A stretch of 64,000 nt of DNA from a virus (IMGVR_UViG_3300025645_000048:1-64000), one strand, 5' to 3'; shown: positions 35,789-44,731, counted from the first letter of the stretch. Made by a program: numbers and translations. The notes: generated by a model from the sequence alone, not told the origin.

Positions 35789-35960
35789 TTTTATAATCTA
35801 AATAAAAGCCTATAGCTACAATCACATTCATTCCTATTGAAGATACTAACTCAATTAAGTCATGAAAACTATGAATTGATAAATGTATGTGCCCTACAAT
35901 CCAAAAAGGTATTGCTAAGTTCTGGCTTATCCAAATAAGAGTAAACTTAATAAACCTCAT
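35739..35960 (-). CDS. Small membrane protein
   Basis: A 73-residue protein with two hydrophobic segments (FTLIWISQNLAIPFWIVGHI and LVSSIGMNVIVAIGFYL) and a basic tail with TNTKQKNKRTRG. It overlaps the VRR-NUC gene by 50 nt, which is large for this genome, so the 3' end or the nuclease start could be misjudged. A TAAATTTG box lies just before its ATG, inside the end of the helicase gene. Function unknown. Confidence 0.5.
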   Translation of the reverse strand: MRFIKFTLIWISQNLAIPFWIVGHIHLSIHSFHDLIELVSSIGMNVIVAIGFYLDYKNDRATNTKQKNKRTRG

Positions 35961-35961
35961 A

Positions 35962-37194
35962 TTACAAATTTAGTAAATCCTTTTTGAAATGATTAAGGGT
36001 GTAATCTTTCTTCTTTATAACACTCTTGTATATGTCATCCTCAATACCACCCTCAGAAAATACCCAGTATATTTTATTATACAACCTATCTTTTGTGGTC
36101 ATTCTGTCTCTTGATTGCCAGTAACTTGTAGCACTAAAGTCTATATTGTAATATACCAAGGCTTGTGCATTTTTTAAACTTATACCCTCTCTTCCTGAAA
36201 CTATTTGTAGTGCAATACTTTTATTAGTAGTGTTAAACTCTTCTAGTTCTGTACACAAACCTTTACGATATACTTTTTTTAAAGCATTTAACTCTTCTTT
36301 AAACTTATAAAATATAGCAATCTTTTTACTTCTAAATTGTTTTCTGATAAATTCTGCCTTAGATAAATCTATAACCATAGACTCTCCACTTTCAAATTTA
36401 ACTGTACCAGAATACAGTTGATGTAATTTTGACATAAGCTTTACTGCTGTGTCTGCCAATATTACATTCTCCGATCCTTCAACAACCCTATCTTTGGTAA
36501 GCCTTCTTACTAATGATTTTATCACACTAGTAAGTGGAACATGTAAAACTTCTTCATCAGTGTTAACTTTAAACCCAGCTTCTTTCTGAGTATATGCAAT
36601 TGTATATGGTTTCATATCATCGAGTATTGATTGTAACCCATGACTCCAGTCATTTATAGTCATGGCTCCTATTTTTTTTTGTTTAACTTGTACATATTGT
36701 TTAGCAAACTTGTAAAAACTTTTATATTGATTAAAAGGATTATTTCTAATAGCATAAACCTGGTGGTACATTTGTGAGTAAGATTCTGGTGTTGGTGTAC
36801 CAGATAAAAGAATTACATATGGATTATGTTTTAATATAAACTCTTTAACTGTCTTGGCTCTAAGGCTAGGTTTTGGAAATGCACCCATCGAATGTGCCTC
36901 ATCACAAACTATTAAGTCCCACTTTGTCTCATGAGACACTTTATGTAGGCTTTCGTAATTTATTATAGTAATATTATAGGAAGGATTAAGCATATCATAA
37001 TCTCCTTGTATACTGGAGATTGCTTTTTTCTTTGTAATAAATAAGAGGTTATGAACTGGAAGAGCAAGACTCATAGCCAAACTTGTCAAGGTTTTACCAG
37101 TCCTAACCTCCATAGCAAGATACAAAAATCCATGTTTTTTTAAAACCTCTGTACCTTTTTCTACGATGTCAGATTGATATTGTCTTAATTTCAT
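35962..37194 (-). CDS. SNF2-family helicase/translocase
   Basis: A superfamily 2 DNA translocase of 410 residues. The motifs are LRQYQ (Q-like), Walker A MEVRTGKTLTS (~28-37), DEAH at 98-101, SGTP at 131-134, and the C-terminal domain with VSGREGISLKNAQALVYYN and SYWQSRDRMTTKDR (motifs V and VI). It probably remodels or unwinds DNA with the neighbouring VRR-NUC nuclease. I choose the second Met (MKLRQYQ) because it overlaps the methyltransferase stop as ATGA; the first Met would add five residues. Confidence 0.9.
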   Translation of the reverse strand: MKLRQYQSDIVEKGTEVLKKHGFLYLAMEVRTGKTLTSLAMSLALPVHNLLFITKKKAISSIQGDYDMLNPSYNITIINYESLHKVSHETKWDLIVCDEAHSMGAFPKPSLRAKTVKEFILKHNPYVILLSGTPTPESYSQMYHQVYAIRNNPFNQYKSFYKFAKQYVQVKQKKIGAMTINDWSHGLQSILDDMKPYTIAYTQKEAGFKVNTDEEVLHVPLTSVIKSLVRRLTKDRVVEGSENVILADTAVKLMSKLHQLYSGTVKFESGESMVIDLSKAEFIRKQFRSKKIAIFYKFKEELNALKKVYRKGLCTELEEFNTTNKSIALQIVSGREGISLKNAQALVYYNIDFSATSYWQSRDRMTTKDRLYNKIYWVFSEGGIEDDIYKSVIKKKDYTLNHFKKDLLNL

Positions 37195-38381
37195 ATTATG
37201 TCTTTGCATTTATTAACCACTGCTTGAACAACATCTACAGTCACTGCATTCCCACACATCTTATATCTTTGAGTGTTGCTTACCTTTTTAGTCACCCCAT
37301 CATATATACCATACTCAGTCCAGTTATCAGGAAATCCTTGTAGTCTTTCACACTCTATAGGTGTCAGTCTTCTTATAGATTCATTTTCTATTATGCCATT
37401 GGGTTCAGAGGACCTTAAAGTAAATGCATCCTCACCATCAGATTTAACTGCATTACCAAATTTATCTGAATTGCCTAGTTGTGTTGGCACAACTATACTA
37501 TCTAATGGACTTGTTGTTACTGCATTAGCCACATTATCTTTTCTTGTTTCTAAATCTTTACCATTATCTCTTGTTCTCAATGCACCAGATAAAACTAAAG
37601 GAGGCATGGTGCTAATATCTTTTTCACTGTGTCTTCTTGCAGATAGACAAGGGCTATCACCCTCAGTTCTTATTCGTAGTCCTTCATCATTTCTGTAGTC
37701 TGCAGCTCTTACTATCTTAGGATCTTTATAGTCTCTTGACAACAAAGCTGGTGCAGTATCTTTAAAACCAAACTCTCTTTCAGAAAAGTTACTTACCTGG
37801 GCTACTCCTTTTTGTATTCCTTGAGTCTTGCTTGAGCTGATTTCGATAGGAAAAACTCCTTTCCAATCTCTTGGGGGGTTTGCAGAATATCCGACAAGGT
37901 AGATTCTCTCTCTGTTTTGGGGTAGAAACCACGATGTATTACACAATTGCCATTCAAGTCTATAACCCCCAATGTTGGTAAAGGCTTGGAGGATTGCCGC
38001 AAAATCTCTGCCATCGTTTGAGCTGAATGTTCCTTTAACATTTTCCCAGATAAAAATTCCTGGTCGGCATTCATCAATGAGTCTAATCGCTTCAAGGATA
38101 AGGCTCGATCTATCTCCTCCCATCCCTTTACGATTTCCAGCGACACTAAAGTCTTGGCAAGGGCTTCCAAAGGTGATAGCGTCAATTTTTGGTAACTGTG
38201 TTCCTCGAACATCTGTAACTGATCCGACATACTTACTATTTTTAAAATTATATTTATACACTGCAATGGCATGAGCATCAACTTCTGAAAAGAAAGTTTT
38301 AACTTTATAACCCGCTTTTTCAAAACCTTTGTGAAATCCACCAATTCCTGAAAAAAGGTCTAAAACAGTGATTTTCTTCAT
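37191..38381 (-). CDS. C5-cytosine DNA methyltransferase
   Basis: All core motifs are present: DLFSGIGG (7-14, AdoMet binding), GSPCQDFS with nucleophile Cys75, ENV (113-115), QNRERIYLVG (155-164), then LTPIECERLQGFPDNW and CGNAV near the C-terminus. Residues ~170-335 form a large target-recognition region. It has loosely repeated LSARRHSEK, LSGALRTRDNGK and TLRSSEPNG segments, which could recognise more than one sequence. No restriction enzyme is nearby. The likely role is protecting phage DNA against host restriction. It is co-translated with the SNF2 helicase. Confidence 0.95.
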   Translation of the reverse strand: MKKITVLDLFSGIGGFHKGFEKAGYKVKTFFSEVDAHAIAVYKYNFKNSKYVGSVTDVRGTQLPKIDAITFGSPCQDFSVAGNRKGMGGDRSSLILEAIRLIDECRPGIFIWENVKGTFSSNDGRDFAAILQAFTNIGGYRLEWQLCNTSWFLPQNRERIYLVGYSANPPRDWKGVFPIEISSSKTQGIQKGVAQVSNFSEREFGFKDTAPALLSRDYKDPKIVRAADYRNDEGLRIRTEGDSPCLSARRHSEKDISTMPPLVLSGALRTRDNGKDLETRKDNVANAVTTSPLDSIVVPTQLGNSDKFGNAVKSDGEDAFTLRSSEPNGIIENESIRRLTPIECERLQGFPDNWTEYGIYDGVTKKVSNTQRYKMCGNAVTVDVVQAVVNKCKDII

Positions 38382-38452
38382 ATTTTCTAAAATTCGGCTT
38401 TCATAGATGCGTTCTAAGAGACTTTCTCATAGTTAGTGATACCTACATACCC

Positions 38453-40864
38453 CTAAAAATCTATTTTTCCATTTTCTTCTATTTTCTGTGCATTTCTGAA
38501 TACTATCCATCTACCTCCTGCTTCTCTTCCTTCTTCAGGATCGCACTTGTGCTTGTACTGGTTGTAAGCAGTTAACCATTTATAGAACCTAGTCCTTGAC
38601 ACTGTCATTTTAGACTTAGGTGCAAAGTCTGGATTGTCTTCAATAAAATCAAAGTACAAGTCTTGTTTAAATATTTTTGTATTGGTTGCTAACATTTTGT
38701 TCAAAGGCATTCCATCCAGTATACCACACCATTCTATAAACTCATGACATGTTTCGGCAGATAGCCTTCTAATCTTCAAGTTAACAAATTCACTCTTAAC
38801 TAAACCATCTCTTAGGTAAAGCTGAAGACACTCAATCATAAAATTATCAAAAGCACACCACTCATCATCATTCCATTCTCCGAACATAAGTTTACCAAAC
38901 TCTTTTACTGGAGTATGCTCTCTAGTATAATGTTGTGCTAATTCTAACTCCCACTTTCTTCGTTCAAATGATGAGCCTTTACCTCTAATTGCATAGTTTG
39001 TAGTTATTGCAACCTTTGGAGATTTAGAAAAAGGAATCTTTATAGCATCTTTGTTTTTCTTTTCCAGTGTTAATCCCTCAGTAACAACTGAGAATAATCG
39101 TTCAAAGTTAAAATGCTTACTTACATCATCAAAACATAATATTTGTGTGTCTGCACTTACTAATTGATAGGCGAATGATTTCTCAAAATTAAAAGACTTA
39201 CCATCTATTACAACAACCTTCTTCATGTGTGACAAAGCATTTATAAATAAACCCTTACCAGTACCACCTTCAGGAGAATCAGATATTTGTTCATCATTAA
39301 GTATTGTAGCTGGGCTATACGATAAATTTTTCCATGCATGTAGCAAATATCCTATTGTAGACCTCATTGAATTGACTCTACTCTCATCCTTACCACATAT
39401 ATTAGTAATAAAACTTTTATAGTCACACTCATTAGACTCACATGAAACATAAGTTCTGTCTATTACATGGTCCTTCCAAACATATCCACCTAAATCTAGG
39501 TAGTCTATTGGTGTAACACTATTGTGTGTAACCTTTACTGCACCAGATTTATAATATAAGTATGCAGTATTCTTATTGTCTTCTATAAAATACACATCAA
39601 TAGAAGATAATAAAGTTAAAAACTCTTCTCTAAAATATCTTGTATGCTCTGCAAAGTAATTATAAACTGTCAAATCATCTATTTCTAACAAGTAGTTAAG
39701 AATAAAATCTTTAATCTCTTTTTCTGATGTGTGGTCTATAAGGTTGTTTGTAACCCTTACAAATACATAACTTCTACTGCCTTCAGGATTAAATTTATAA
39801 AAACCATTCTCTTCTAAGAAACTTTTAAAAGATATGTGTACAATTTTTATAACTCCTTTATCATTCTTTGTCCAGAACTTACTATTAGATTGCTCATCCT
39901 CGAGTCTGACTAAAACATTCTCTATTGTGCCGACCTCAACATCAGACTCTTCAAGCTGGGATCGGATTTCTTTTTTTGATACACCTCTTTTTAACTTCTC
40001 TCTAACTAAGTTAACCTTGTCTTCATCCTCATAATACTTTGTACCAAAGTTTTGTTTTTGTGCATATGCAGAAGATATAGTCCTCTTAATTTCTGTAGCA
40101 CTAAAATTTTGACTAGAAAAACTATTCATGACATACTCTGCTAGAGTCTGGTTAACACCAAAATCATTAAATGCTGCGGCCAATATATAGATGTTTTGAT
40201 TTCTCTGACCTTCTATCATTGGGTACTTCTTTTGCCACCACTTAGTTAAAATGTCAACTATTTTATTCTCATCTGTTACTGGTATGGTAGGGATATCTAC
40301 ATGTTTTATAACCTCTGTATACTCTTGCTCTACAATTTTATCCCATGTACTTGAATTAGCATTAACATAAAGTAATGGATCATAAGACTCATAACAAACT
40401 CTAGATATGTTTTTACAAGTTTTATCGAAATACTCTGAGTTTACATGATGTTGCAGACTTAAGAAATAATTTTTATGATTTTCTGGCTCTTTAGGAATTT
40501 TAACAACTGCCTTTAATCCTTTGCCACTAGGTGAAATAAACAAAGCAAATATATATTTGTTTTTACTTAGCCTTTCTTTTTCCTGAAGCATGTCTTTGTT
40601 AGTCTTATAACCATCAAAGTCTAAACATATTAAGCCACTGTGACTCTGTAGTGAGGAATCATTTCTTTTTGTGAATGTCCCACTGAAACAAATGGCCGGG
40701 AGTTGTTGTTTTAATAAGTTTCTTTTTTCTTTGTCTTTCTCAGCTCGGATTCTTTTAACTAAATCTTTTGATGAGCCTTCTTGTATTCTTTTTAAGATAA
40801 CATCGACCTTTCTATAGAATGGTTGTGCTGTTTCTTTAATATCTTTAAAGATGGTGATGTCCAT
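38453..40864 (-). CDS. VirE_N primase fused to SF3-type helicase
   Basis: An 803-residue replication protein. The N-terminal ~180 residues match the BT4734/VirE_N primase-like domain: ICLDFDGYK (acidic site, 81-84) and ISPSGKGLKAVVKIP (111-124). A linker domain follows, with a Primase-C-like helical part (~200-280). The C-terminal half is an SF3/D5-like helicase with Walker A SPEGGTGKG (530-538), Walker B ILCFDD (575-580) and a sensor-like KVAITTNYAIRGKG. It should prime and unwind phage DNA. It is the first gene after a 250-nt regulatory gap and leads the MTase-SNF2-VRR-NUC group. Its leader contains three AAATT repeats. Confidence 0.9.
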   Translation of the reverse strand: MDITIFKDIKETAQPFYRKVDVILKRIQEGSSKDLVKRIRAEKDKEKRNLLKQQLPAICFSGTFTKRNDSSLQSHSGLICLDFDGYKTNKDMLQEKERLSKNKYIFALFISPSGKGLKAVVKIPKEPENHKNYFLSLQHHVNSEYFDKTCKNISRVCYESYDPLLYVNANSSTWDKIVEQEYTEVIKHVDIPTIPVTDENKIVDILTKWWQKKYPMIEGQRNQNIYILAAAFNDFGVNQTLAEYVMNSFSSQNFSATEIKRTISSAYAQKQNFGTKYYEDEDKVNLVREKLKRGVSKKEIRSQLEESDVEVGTIENVLVRLEDEQSNSKFWTKNDKGVIKIVHISFKSFLEENGFYKFNPEGSRSYVFVRVTNNLIDHTSEKEIKDFILNYLLEIDDLTVYNYFAEHTRYFREEFLTLLSSIDVYFIEDNKNTAYLYYKSGAVKVTHNSVTPIDYLDLGGYVWKDHVIDRTYVSCESNECDYKSFITNICGKDESRVNSMRSTIGYLLHAWKNLSYSPATILNDEQISDSPEGGTGKGLFINALSHMKKVVVIDGKSFNFEKSFAYQLVSADTQILCFDDVSKHFNFERLFSVVTEGLTLEKKNKDAIKIPFSKSPKVAITTNYAIRGKGSSFERRKWELELAQHYTREHTPVKEFGKLMFGEWNDDEWCAFDNFMIECLQLYLRDGLVKSEFVNLKIRRLSAETCHEFIEWCGILDGMPLNKMLATNTKIFKQDLYFDFIEDNPDFAPKSKMTVSRTRFYKWLTAYNQYKHKCDPEEGREAGGRWIVFRNAQKIEENGKIDF

Positions 40865-41114
40865 TTGATGTCGATTTAATTTAATTTAATTTTAACTTTT
40901 ACTCTGTTATGTCAATTATGTCAATATTTAATAATATATAATAATATAAAAAAATATAATACTAATTGTTATTATAGTGGTCTATAGTAAATTTTTTTTG
41001 TCATTTGTCATTTGACAAAAGAGCAGAGAAGAGAAACCACACTCTTCTCATACCCTATTGTCTTGATTGTGAGTTAGTGTGGCTTTCGCCTCCTATTTCT
41101 CACACCCAAACACA
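40865..41114 (-). promoter_or_regulatory. Regulatory gap upstream of the primase operon
   Basis: There is no gene in these 250 nt. They hold a tandem 9-mer TATGTCAAT (40908-40925), long A/T runs, and an inverted repeat TTTGTCA-TT-TGACAAA (41004-41019) preceded by an extra TGTCA half-site at 40999. The core TGTCATTTGACA is identical to that in front of groEL. No perfect TAnnTTTG box is visible on the minus strand. Confidence 0.6.
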
Positions 41115-41411
41115 CTAAAATGGAAGATCAGGACTAACCTCTTCTTCTTTCTTTGCTACTGGTGGAGCTGGCTTTTGTTCTTTAGCCTCTGGCTTCCACT
41201 CATTAATAGTCACATAGTGAGACTTACCATAATCATCTACACCATCTCTGTTTCTATTAACTTTTAGTTTAGTATACCATTTTCCTTCATACTGGAAACG
41301 GTGTTCTTGTGGTATTTCAGAAAGACAGACTGATATTTCTATCAAGCCACCATCAAACTTTTCAACACCTTTACCTACTTTAATGTAGTTCTTTTTAGTT
41401 GCTTCACTCAT
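41115..41411 (-). CDS. SSB-like single-stranded DNA-binding protein
   Basis: A 98-residue protein with a beta-rich body (YIKVGKGVEKFDGGLIEISV, RFQYEGKWYTKLKVNRNR, SHYVTINEW) and a Pro/Lys/Glu linker. It ends in EEVSPDLPF, which matches the acidic, hydrophobic C-terminal tip that bacterial and phage SSBs use to recruit partners. It is shorter than bacterial SSB, as is usual in phages. It is encoded with a RecE-like exonuclease and annealing protein, consistent with recombination-dependent replication. Confidence 0.8.
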   Translation of the reverse strand: MSEATKKNYIKVGKGVEKFDGGLIEISVCLSEIPQEHRFQYEGKWYTKLKVNRNRDGVDDYGKSHYVTINEWKPEAKEQKPAPPVAKKEEEVSPDLPF

Positions 41412-41583
41412 TTTTTACAATTTTAATGTTTTGTTCCAAAAATTTTCTTGTTACAGAAAGAATTTGTCTTCTTTCCTTCCAACTACTACAAGTGTTTGGA
41501 ACATCCACTTGTAAGTGAGTTGGTCTTGTTTTCTTTTTATATAGGTTATATAATTTGCTTATCAATAAATGTGTTAACATCAT
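41404..41583 (-). CDS. Small basic protein between exonuclease and SSB genes
   Basis: A 59-residue basic protein containing KKKTRPTHLQVDVPNTCSSW and KERRQILSVTRKFLEQNIKI. I do not recognise it. The protein could start further upstream (41613), but that lengthens the overlap with the exonuclease gene; I use the first of two adjacent Met codons. It overlaps the SSB-like gene by 8 nt, so it sits within a coupled set of recombination genes. Confidence 0.5.
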   Translation of the reverse strand: MMLTHLLISKLYNLYKKKTRPTHLQVDVPNTCSSWKERRQILSVTRKFLEQNIKIVKNE

Positions 41584-42355
41584 GAGTTGCCTTATCACCG
41601 AAAAATTTCTCATAAATTCTAGTTGCTTGTTCTACTTTTAACTTACCTCTTTCAATAGTGTCGGCAGAAACAGGTCTCATTGACAACCTCATTGTCTGCT
41701 TGTCAATTACAAGAAACAACATTGGTTTATTAAATAATCTTTGGTATATATAGCTTTGAGCATCATAATTATAAGTAAAAAATGAGTATCTAAACTTTGT
41801 CATATCTGATGTAGTCTTTAAATCAATGACTGCACCATCACTATAGTCTATAACTTGCTCATTACCATCTTGGTCCTCTGCTATAACTTGAAAAGCAGAG
41901 TCAGTTACAATATCAGCTTTGCCTTTCCACATATTATTCATTATAGATTCTGTGCCAGGAACTTCAAAATTGTTGTCTCTACTATATATAATAGAACTCA
42001 TTTCTAGACTATCCTTCATAGTAGCCACTAATTTGTCTAAATGCTCTTGCTCTTTTCTAAGCAAAAGTATTTCGCCTGGAGGACAAACTTCTTTGTATGC
42101 TTTAGTTGACCTAGATGCTACATCTACTATTTCATACTCTTTAATTCTATCTGGCTCAAGCATTGCAGTATGAAAGTAAGAACCTTCAATCAATGCTTTA
42201 GACTTTAAAGTGTCTTGCTTGAATAAATTAGGAGTAGTAAATAATACTCTGATGTCTGAGTATGATAAAAACTGCTTACCATAGTCACCATAATAATTGA
42301 TGTCATCTTGGAGTTTATCCAAGACTATTGCTTGTGGATCCATAGGGCTATACAT
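41546..42355 (-). CDS. RecE-like exonuclease (PD-(D/E)xK)
   Basis: This 269-residue nuclease resembles the C-terminal domain of RecE/Exo VIII. Visible motifs are YSDIRVLFTTPNLFK near the start, GSYFHTAMLEPDR (substrate motif, ~58-70), WKGKADIV (metal-binding Asp148), VIDLKTT (D-x-K, 177-182), and YDAQSYIYQ (RecB-type Q-x-x-Y, ~197-205). It should resect double-stranded ends 5' to 3' and hand single strands to the annealing protein encoded immediately upstream. Confidence 0.9.
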   Translation of the reverse strand: MYSPMDPQAIVLDKLQDDINYYGDYGKQFLSYSDIRVLFTTPNLFKQDTLKSKALIEGSYFHTAMLEPDRIKEYEIVDVASRSTKAYKEVCPPGEILLLRKEQEHLDKLVATMKDSLEMSSIIYSRDNNFEVPGTESIMNNMWKGKADIVTDSAFQVIAEDQDGNEQVIDYSDGAVIDLKTTSDMTKFRYSFFTYNYDAQSYIYQRLFNKPMLFLVIDKQTMRLSMRPVSADTIERGKLKVEQATRIYEKFFGDKATHDVNTFIDKQII

Positions 42356-42890
42356 GTTTTTTAATTTCTACTTTTACATCATCACCTATTGTGTATCCAC
42401 CTTCTAAGACTTCTATTATTTTTGGCAGACCTAATTCTTTATTCTTAGCAATCCATCCTAGGACCACATCCCACTTTTCATCCTCAACTTTTAAAGTCCA
42501 TTTACCTTCTTTCTTGGTTTTTTTAATAACCTTAGTAGGTTTGTTTTGATTAGCTATAGCATTACCTACTTCATCTGCACTTGCTACAGATGTATCTAAT
42601 CCTATACCTAAATTACCTAATGCTCTTCCCCAAGCTGAAGTCTCTGCATTTTCTACATAACTTGTTTTATTTATAAATGTAGAATTTTTAGACTCTTCGG
42701 CTAAACCTGTAGCTAAGATTCTATCTTTATCATCTTTTATAATAGCCATGACTAGTATTGATGATTCTGTTTTCTCTATAACTTCTGTAGTTAGAGAATA
42801 CTTAGGATATGTGGCTCTGAAATACTTAAGTCTTTCATGAACTTCAACATAATCCTTACCTTTAATTTTAATTGATTTTAATTTATTCAT
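42348..42890 (-). CDS. Putative single-strand annealing recombinase
   Basis: A 180-residue protein with KGKDYVEVHERLKYFRATYP, ILATGLAEES, then INKTSYVENAETSAWGRALG and IGLDTSVASADEVGNAI. That arrangement is typical of phage annealing proteins in the Erf/Rad52-like group, especially the YVENAETSA-GRALG helix. The C-terminal half has a Lys-rich linker and a small helical end. It overlaps the exonuclease gene by 8 nt, the usual exonuclease-annealing pairing. The exact subfamily is not settled by eye. Confidence 0.75.
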   Translation of the reverse strand: MNKLKSIKIKGKDYVEVHERLKYFRATYPKYSLTTEVIEKTESSILVMAIIKDDKDRILATGLAEESKNSTFINKTSYVENAETSAWGRALGNLGIGLDTSVASADEVGNAIANQNKPTKVIKKTKKEGKWTLKVEDEKWDVVLGWIAKNKELGLPKIIEVLEGGYTIGDDVKVEIKKHV

Positions 42891-43300
42891 AATTGTGATT
42901 TAGATTTAATTTGATTTAATTTTCTTTTATAATTAGTGAACTTAACCATGATAGCCTCTCTTCTGTTTTTTAAATTCTGAATGTGCTTATCGTTTTTTCT
43001 GGTGTTTACTTCCTTTTTAATTCTTTCTTTAATAATGTCTAGTTTATACTGACAATTACTTAATGCTAACAAGATTACTCCAACCTTCCACCCATGGATA
43101 TAAAAAAAGTCATACTCATCTTTAGTGCAGATTCTAAAATAGTCTCCACCCTTACCCATATTAAGTATCTCTATCCTATCAGTAAACTTTTGGATTTTAC
43201 AACCTTTGTTTATTATAGACTCTCTATTGCTAAATTCTGTAATGATAGCTCTAGGATCTTCTTTGGCTTCATTATATATCTCAATCAGAGTTCGCATCAT
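42887..43300 (-). CDS. Hypothetical 137-residue protein
   Basis: I do not recognise this protein. The first half is mixed alpha/beta (CKIQKFTDRIEILNMGKGGD, then FFYIHGWKVGVILLALSNCQ). The second half is a long basic helix with many Lys/Arg. It overlaps both neighbours (4 nt and 20 nt), placing it in the recombination transcript. A DNA-binding accessory role is possible from charge only. Confidence 0.65.
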   Translation of the reverse strand: MMRTLIEIYNEAKEDPRAIITEFSNRESIINKGCKIQKFTDRIEILNMGKGGDYFRICTKDEYDFFYIHGWKVGVILLALSNCQYKLDIIKERIKKEVNTRKNDKHIQNLKNRREAIMVKFTNYKRKLNQIKSKSQL

Positions 43301-43586
43301 TTGTGGCTTGGTCTATAAAATTTTTATAATCGGAATCTTGTTCAATCATTTTCTTGGCTTGATTGTAGCCATACATAATATTGGAATGAGTTATGTTGTA
43401 TCCATTTTCTTGTAAAAACCTTTGGATAAAACTAACTCTAATAGGTCTTTCTTTGCAGAGATAATATAATATCTGCCTTGCTTCGACAATGTCTTGTCTC
43501 TTTGTTTTGCTAAACATTTCATCTAATGTTAGATGGAATTGAGTGGCCACAGCTTGACTATACTTATCAAATATTTCTTTTTTCAT
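43281..43586 (-). CDS. Stand-alone DnaA domain IV-like protein
   Basis: This 101-residue protein resembles the C-terminal DNA-binding domain of DnaA without the ATPase: VATQFHLTLDEMFSKTKRQD, then VEARQILYYLCKE, and a helix-turn-helix region ending NGYNITHSNIMYGYNQAKKM, which aligns with the DnaA signature helix (DHTTVLHA-type). It may bind DnaA boxes at a phage or host origin, and could recruit or block host DnaA. An upstream inverted repeat could regulate it. Confidence 0.7.
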   Translation of the reverse strand: MKKEIFDKYSQAVATQFHLTLDEMFSKTKRQDIVEARQILYYLCKERPIRVSFIQRFLQENGYNITHSNIMYGYNQAKKMIEQDSDYKNFIDQATNDANSD

Positions 43587-43609
43587 GTAATTTTTTTAGT
43601 AAATTAAAA

Positions 43610-43671
43610 CCCACCTCTTGTATAACCAACACAAAACAAAATCAAACCATTAACAGATGTTGTGAGGTGGG
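43610..43671 (-). other. Inverted repeat upstream of the DnaA-like gene
   Basis: CCCACCTC at 43610-43617 pairs with GAGGTGGG at 43664-43671, with an inner CAACA/TGTTG pair. On the minus strand the stem is followed by TTTTAATTT, so it could be an attenuator or a weak terminator. Confidence 0.45.
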
Positions 43672-43703
43672 ATTTAACCTAGAATTAACTATCTAACTAA
43701 CTT

Positions 43704-43769
43704 TTATATAAATAGAATCTCATCATTGTCATCTTCATCTTCTGGATCTGGAGTATAATACTTTATCAT
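43704..43769 (-). CDS. Possible 21-residue acidic peptide
   Basis: It encodes MIKYYTPDPEDEDDNDEILF plus Ile. The acidic composition is unlike random AT-rich translation, but the length is very short and there is no leader motif. It lies alone in a 219-nt gap. Confidence 0.25.
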   Translation of the reverse strand: MIKYYTPDPEDEDDNDEILFI

Positions 43770-43805
43770 TTATTGTCTTATATTTCCTCAAAACTAGACT
43801 TTTAT

Positions 43806-44006
43806 TTATTCAATACCTAATTTTTTGTTCCTTTTATTTATTGCCTTGGTAACTACATCCATACCATGCTTAAACTTACCTTCATGATTTTTTTCTAACC
43901 ACTTAGTCAATGCAATCCATTTCACCTGGAGGACATTTAATTCTTCTTTTGTTTCTTCTAATTCCCACTTGCACTCGGCAAGTACATCTAAACTTGTTTT
44001 TCTCAT
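43806..44006 (-). CDS. Hypothetical 66-residue helical protein
   Basis: A helical protein (LDVLAECKWELEETKEELNV, then a basic second half ending INKRNKKLGIE), not recognised. Part of the run of small genes that probably act early. The ATG is preceded by an A/T-only leader with TAAATTAAA. Confidence 0.6.
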   Translation of the reverse strand: MRKTSLDVLAECKWELEETKEELNVLQVKWIALTKWLEKNHEGKFKHGMDVVTKAINKRNKKLGIE

Positions 44007-44029
44007 TTTTTTAATTTAAAGTTATATAA

Positions 44030-44194
44030 TTATTTAATTCCACCATTTTTTATTTGATTTATGATGTCATTTATTAACTGATGATTGACCGACCATTTGT
44101 TTGCTTCGGCTTCATCATAAGATTGTTCACACCTTGCCTTCATCATTTTAGACAAGATGTGTAACAACTCTACCATGATATCTTTAGGACTCAT
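44030..44194 (-). CDS. Hypothetical 54-residue protein
   Basis: It begins MSPKDIMVELLHILSKMMKA and continues with RCEQSYDEAEANKWSVNHQL, an amphipathic helical protein. Its ATG overlaps the upstream stop by 11 nt. The composition and placement are like the neighbouring genes. Function unknown. Confidence 0.5.
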   Translation of the reverse strand: MSPKDIMVELLHILSKMMKARCEQSYDEAEANKWSVNHQLINDIINQIKNGGIK

Positions 44195-44480
44195 CCTCTT
44201 CTAGTTTTCCAATTGCACATACACAGATTGAATAAACATCATTATCTACTTCTAAATCTTCACACCAATCTTTCCAGACCTCATCATCGACATCTTCTCT
44301 ATGCAGTCTAAACATTTTAGCTTTCTTATAGAACTCTACACCTTTGGGATAATATTTCTTTTCTATCACAAGATAAGAGTTCTTAAAGTCTTCTAGTTTT
44401 TCTTCAGCTTGTTCTCTTGCTTCGGTTTCCTTAGCAAGTAGCCCTTGTACATGCTTAATAATTTCAAATTGATTATCCAT
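44184..44480 (-). CDS. Hypothetical 98-residue acidic protein
   Basis: The N-terminal half is a coiled-coil-like helix (LLAKETEAREQAEEKLEDFK), and the C-terminal half has several aromatic residues and cysteines (WKDWCEDLEVDNDVYSICVC). Not recognised. It overlaps the upstream gene by 8 nt. Confidence 0.6.
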   Translation of the reverse strand: MDNQFEIIKHVQGLLAKETEAREQAEEKLEDFKNSYLVIEKKYYPKGVEFYKKAKMFRLHREDVDDEVWKDWCEDLEVDNDVYSICVCAIGKLEEDES

Positions 44481-44724
44481 AATTTCTTTTTAATTTTAAG
44501 TTAATATCTTTTTTTAAGTATTCATAGTCCATTAATTGTTCTAAAGTATAGTCATCAAGGTAAAAAACATCATATACTAATTCACCATATTTCATAACTA
44601 AGTCAACTAAGTTTCCTATTATGTCTTGAATATTATCACCAGATGGTGTGGTCCAAGTTTCTCCATTATCTATTAATTCAGAATACTCTTGAATTACTTG
44701 ATTATATATTTCTTCTCTATTCAT
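44473..44724 (-). CDS. Hypothetical 83-residue acidic protein
   Basis: A helical, Asp/Tyr-rich protein with IQEYSELIDNGETWTTPSGD and YGELVYDVFYLDDYTLEQLM. Small acidic early proteins of this kind often bind host enzymes, but nothing here proves that. The leader is the repeated TTAACTTAAATTAAATAAAT type. Confidence 0.6.
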   Translation of the reverse strand: MNREEIYNQVIQEYSELIDNGETWTTPSGDNIQDIIGNLVDLVMKYGELVYDVFYLDDYTLEQLMDYEYLKKDINLKLKRNYG

Positions 44725-44731
44725 AATTTAT

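Noticed and set aside
37273-38344. Long frames antisense or in another frame to the cytosine methyltransferase (141 aa plus strand, 180 aa minus strand)
   Set aside because: The methyltransferase frame has all catalytic motifs. The others lack leaders and motifs and are shadows.
35549-38381. Nuclease, SNF2 helicase and methyltransferase as a restriction or defence system
   Set aside because: VRR-NUC and SNF2 pairs are common phage replication/recombination genes, there is no restriction subunit, and the genes are in the replication transcript.
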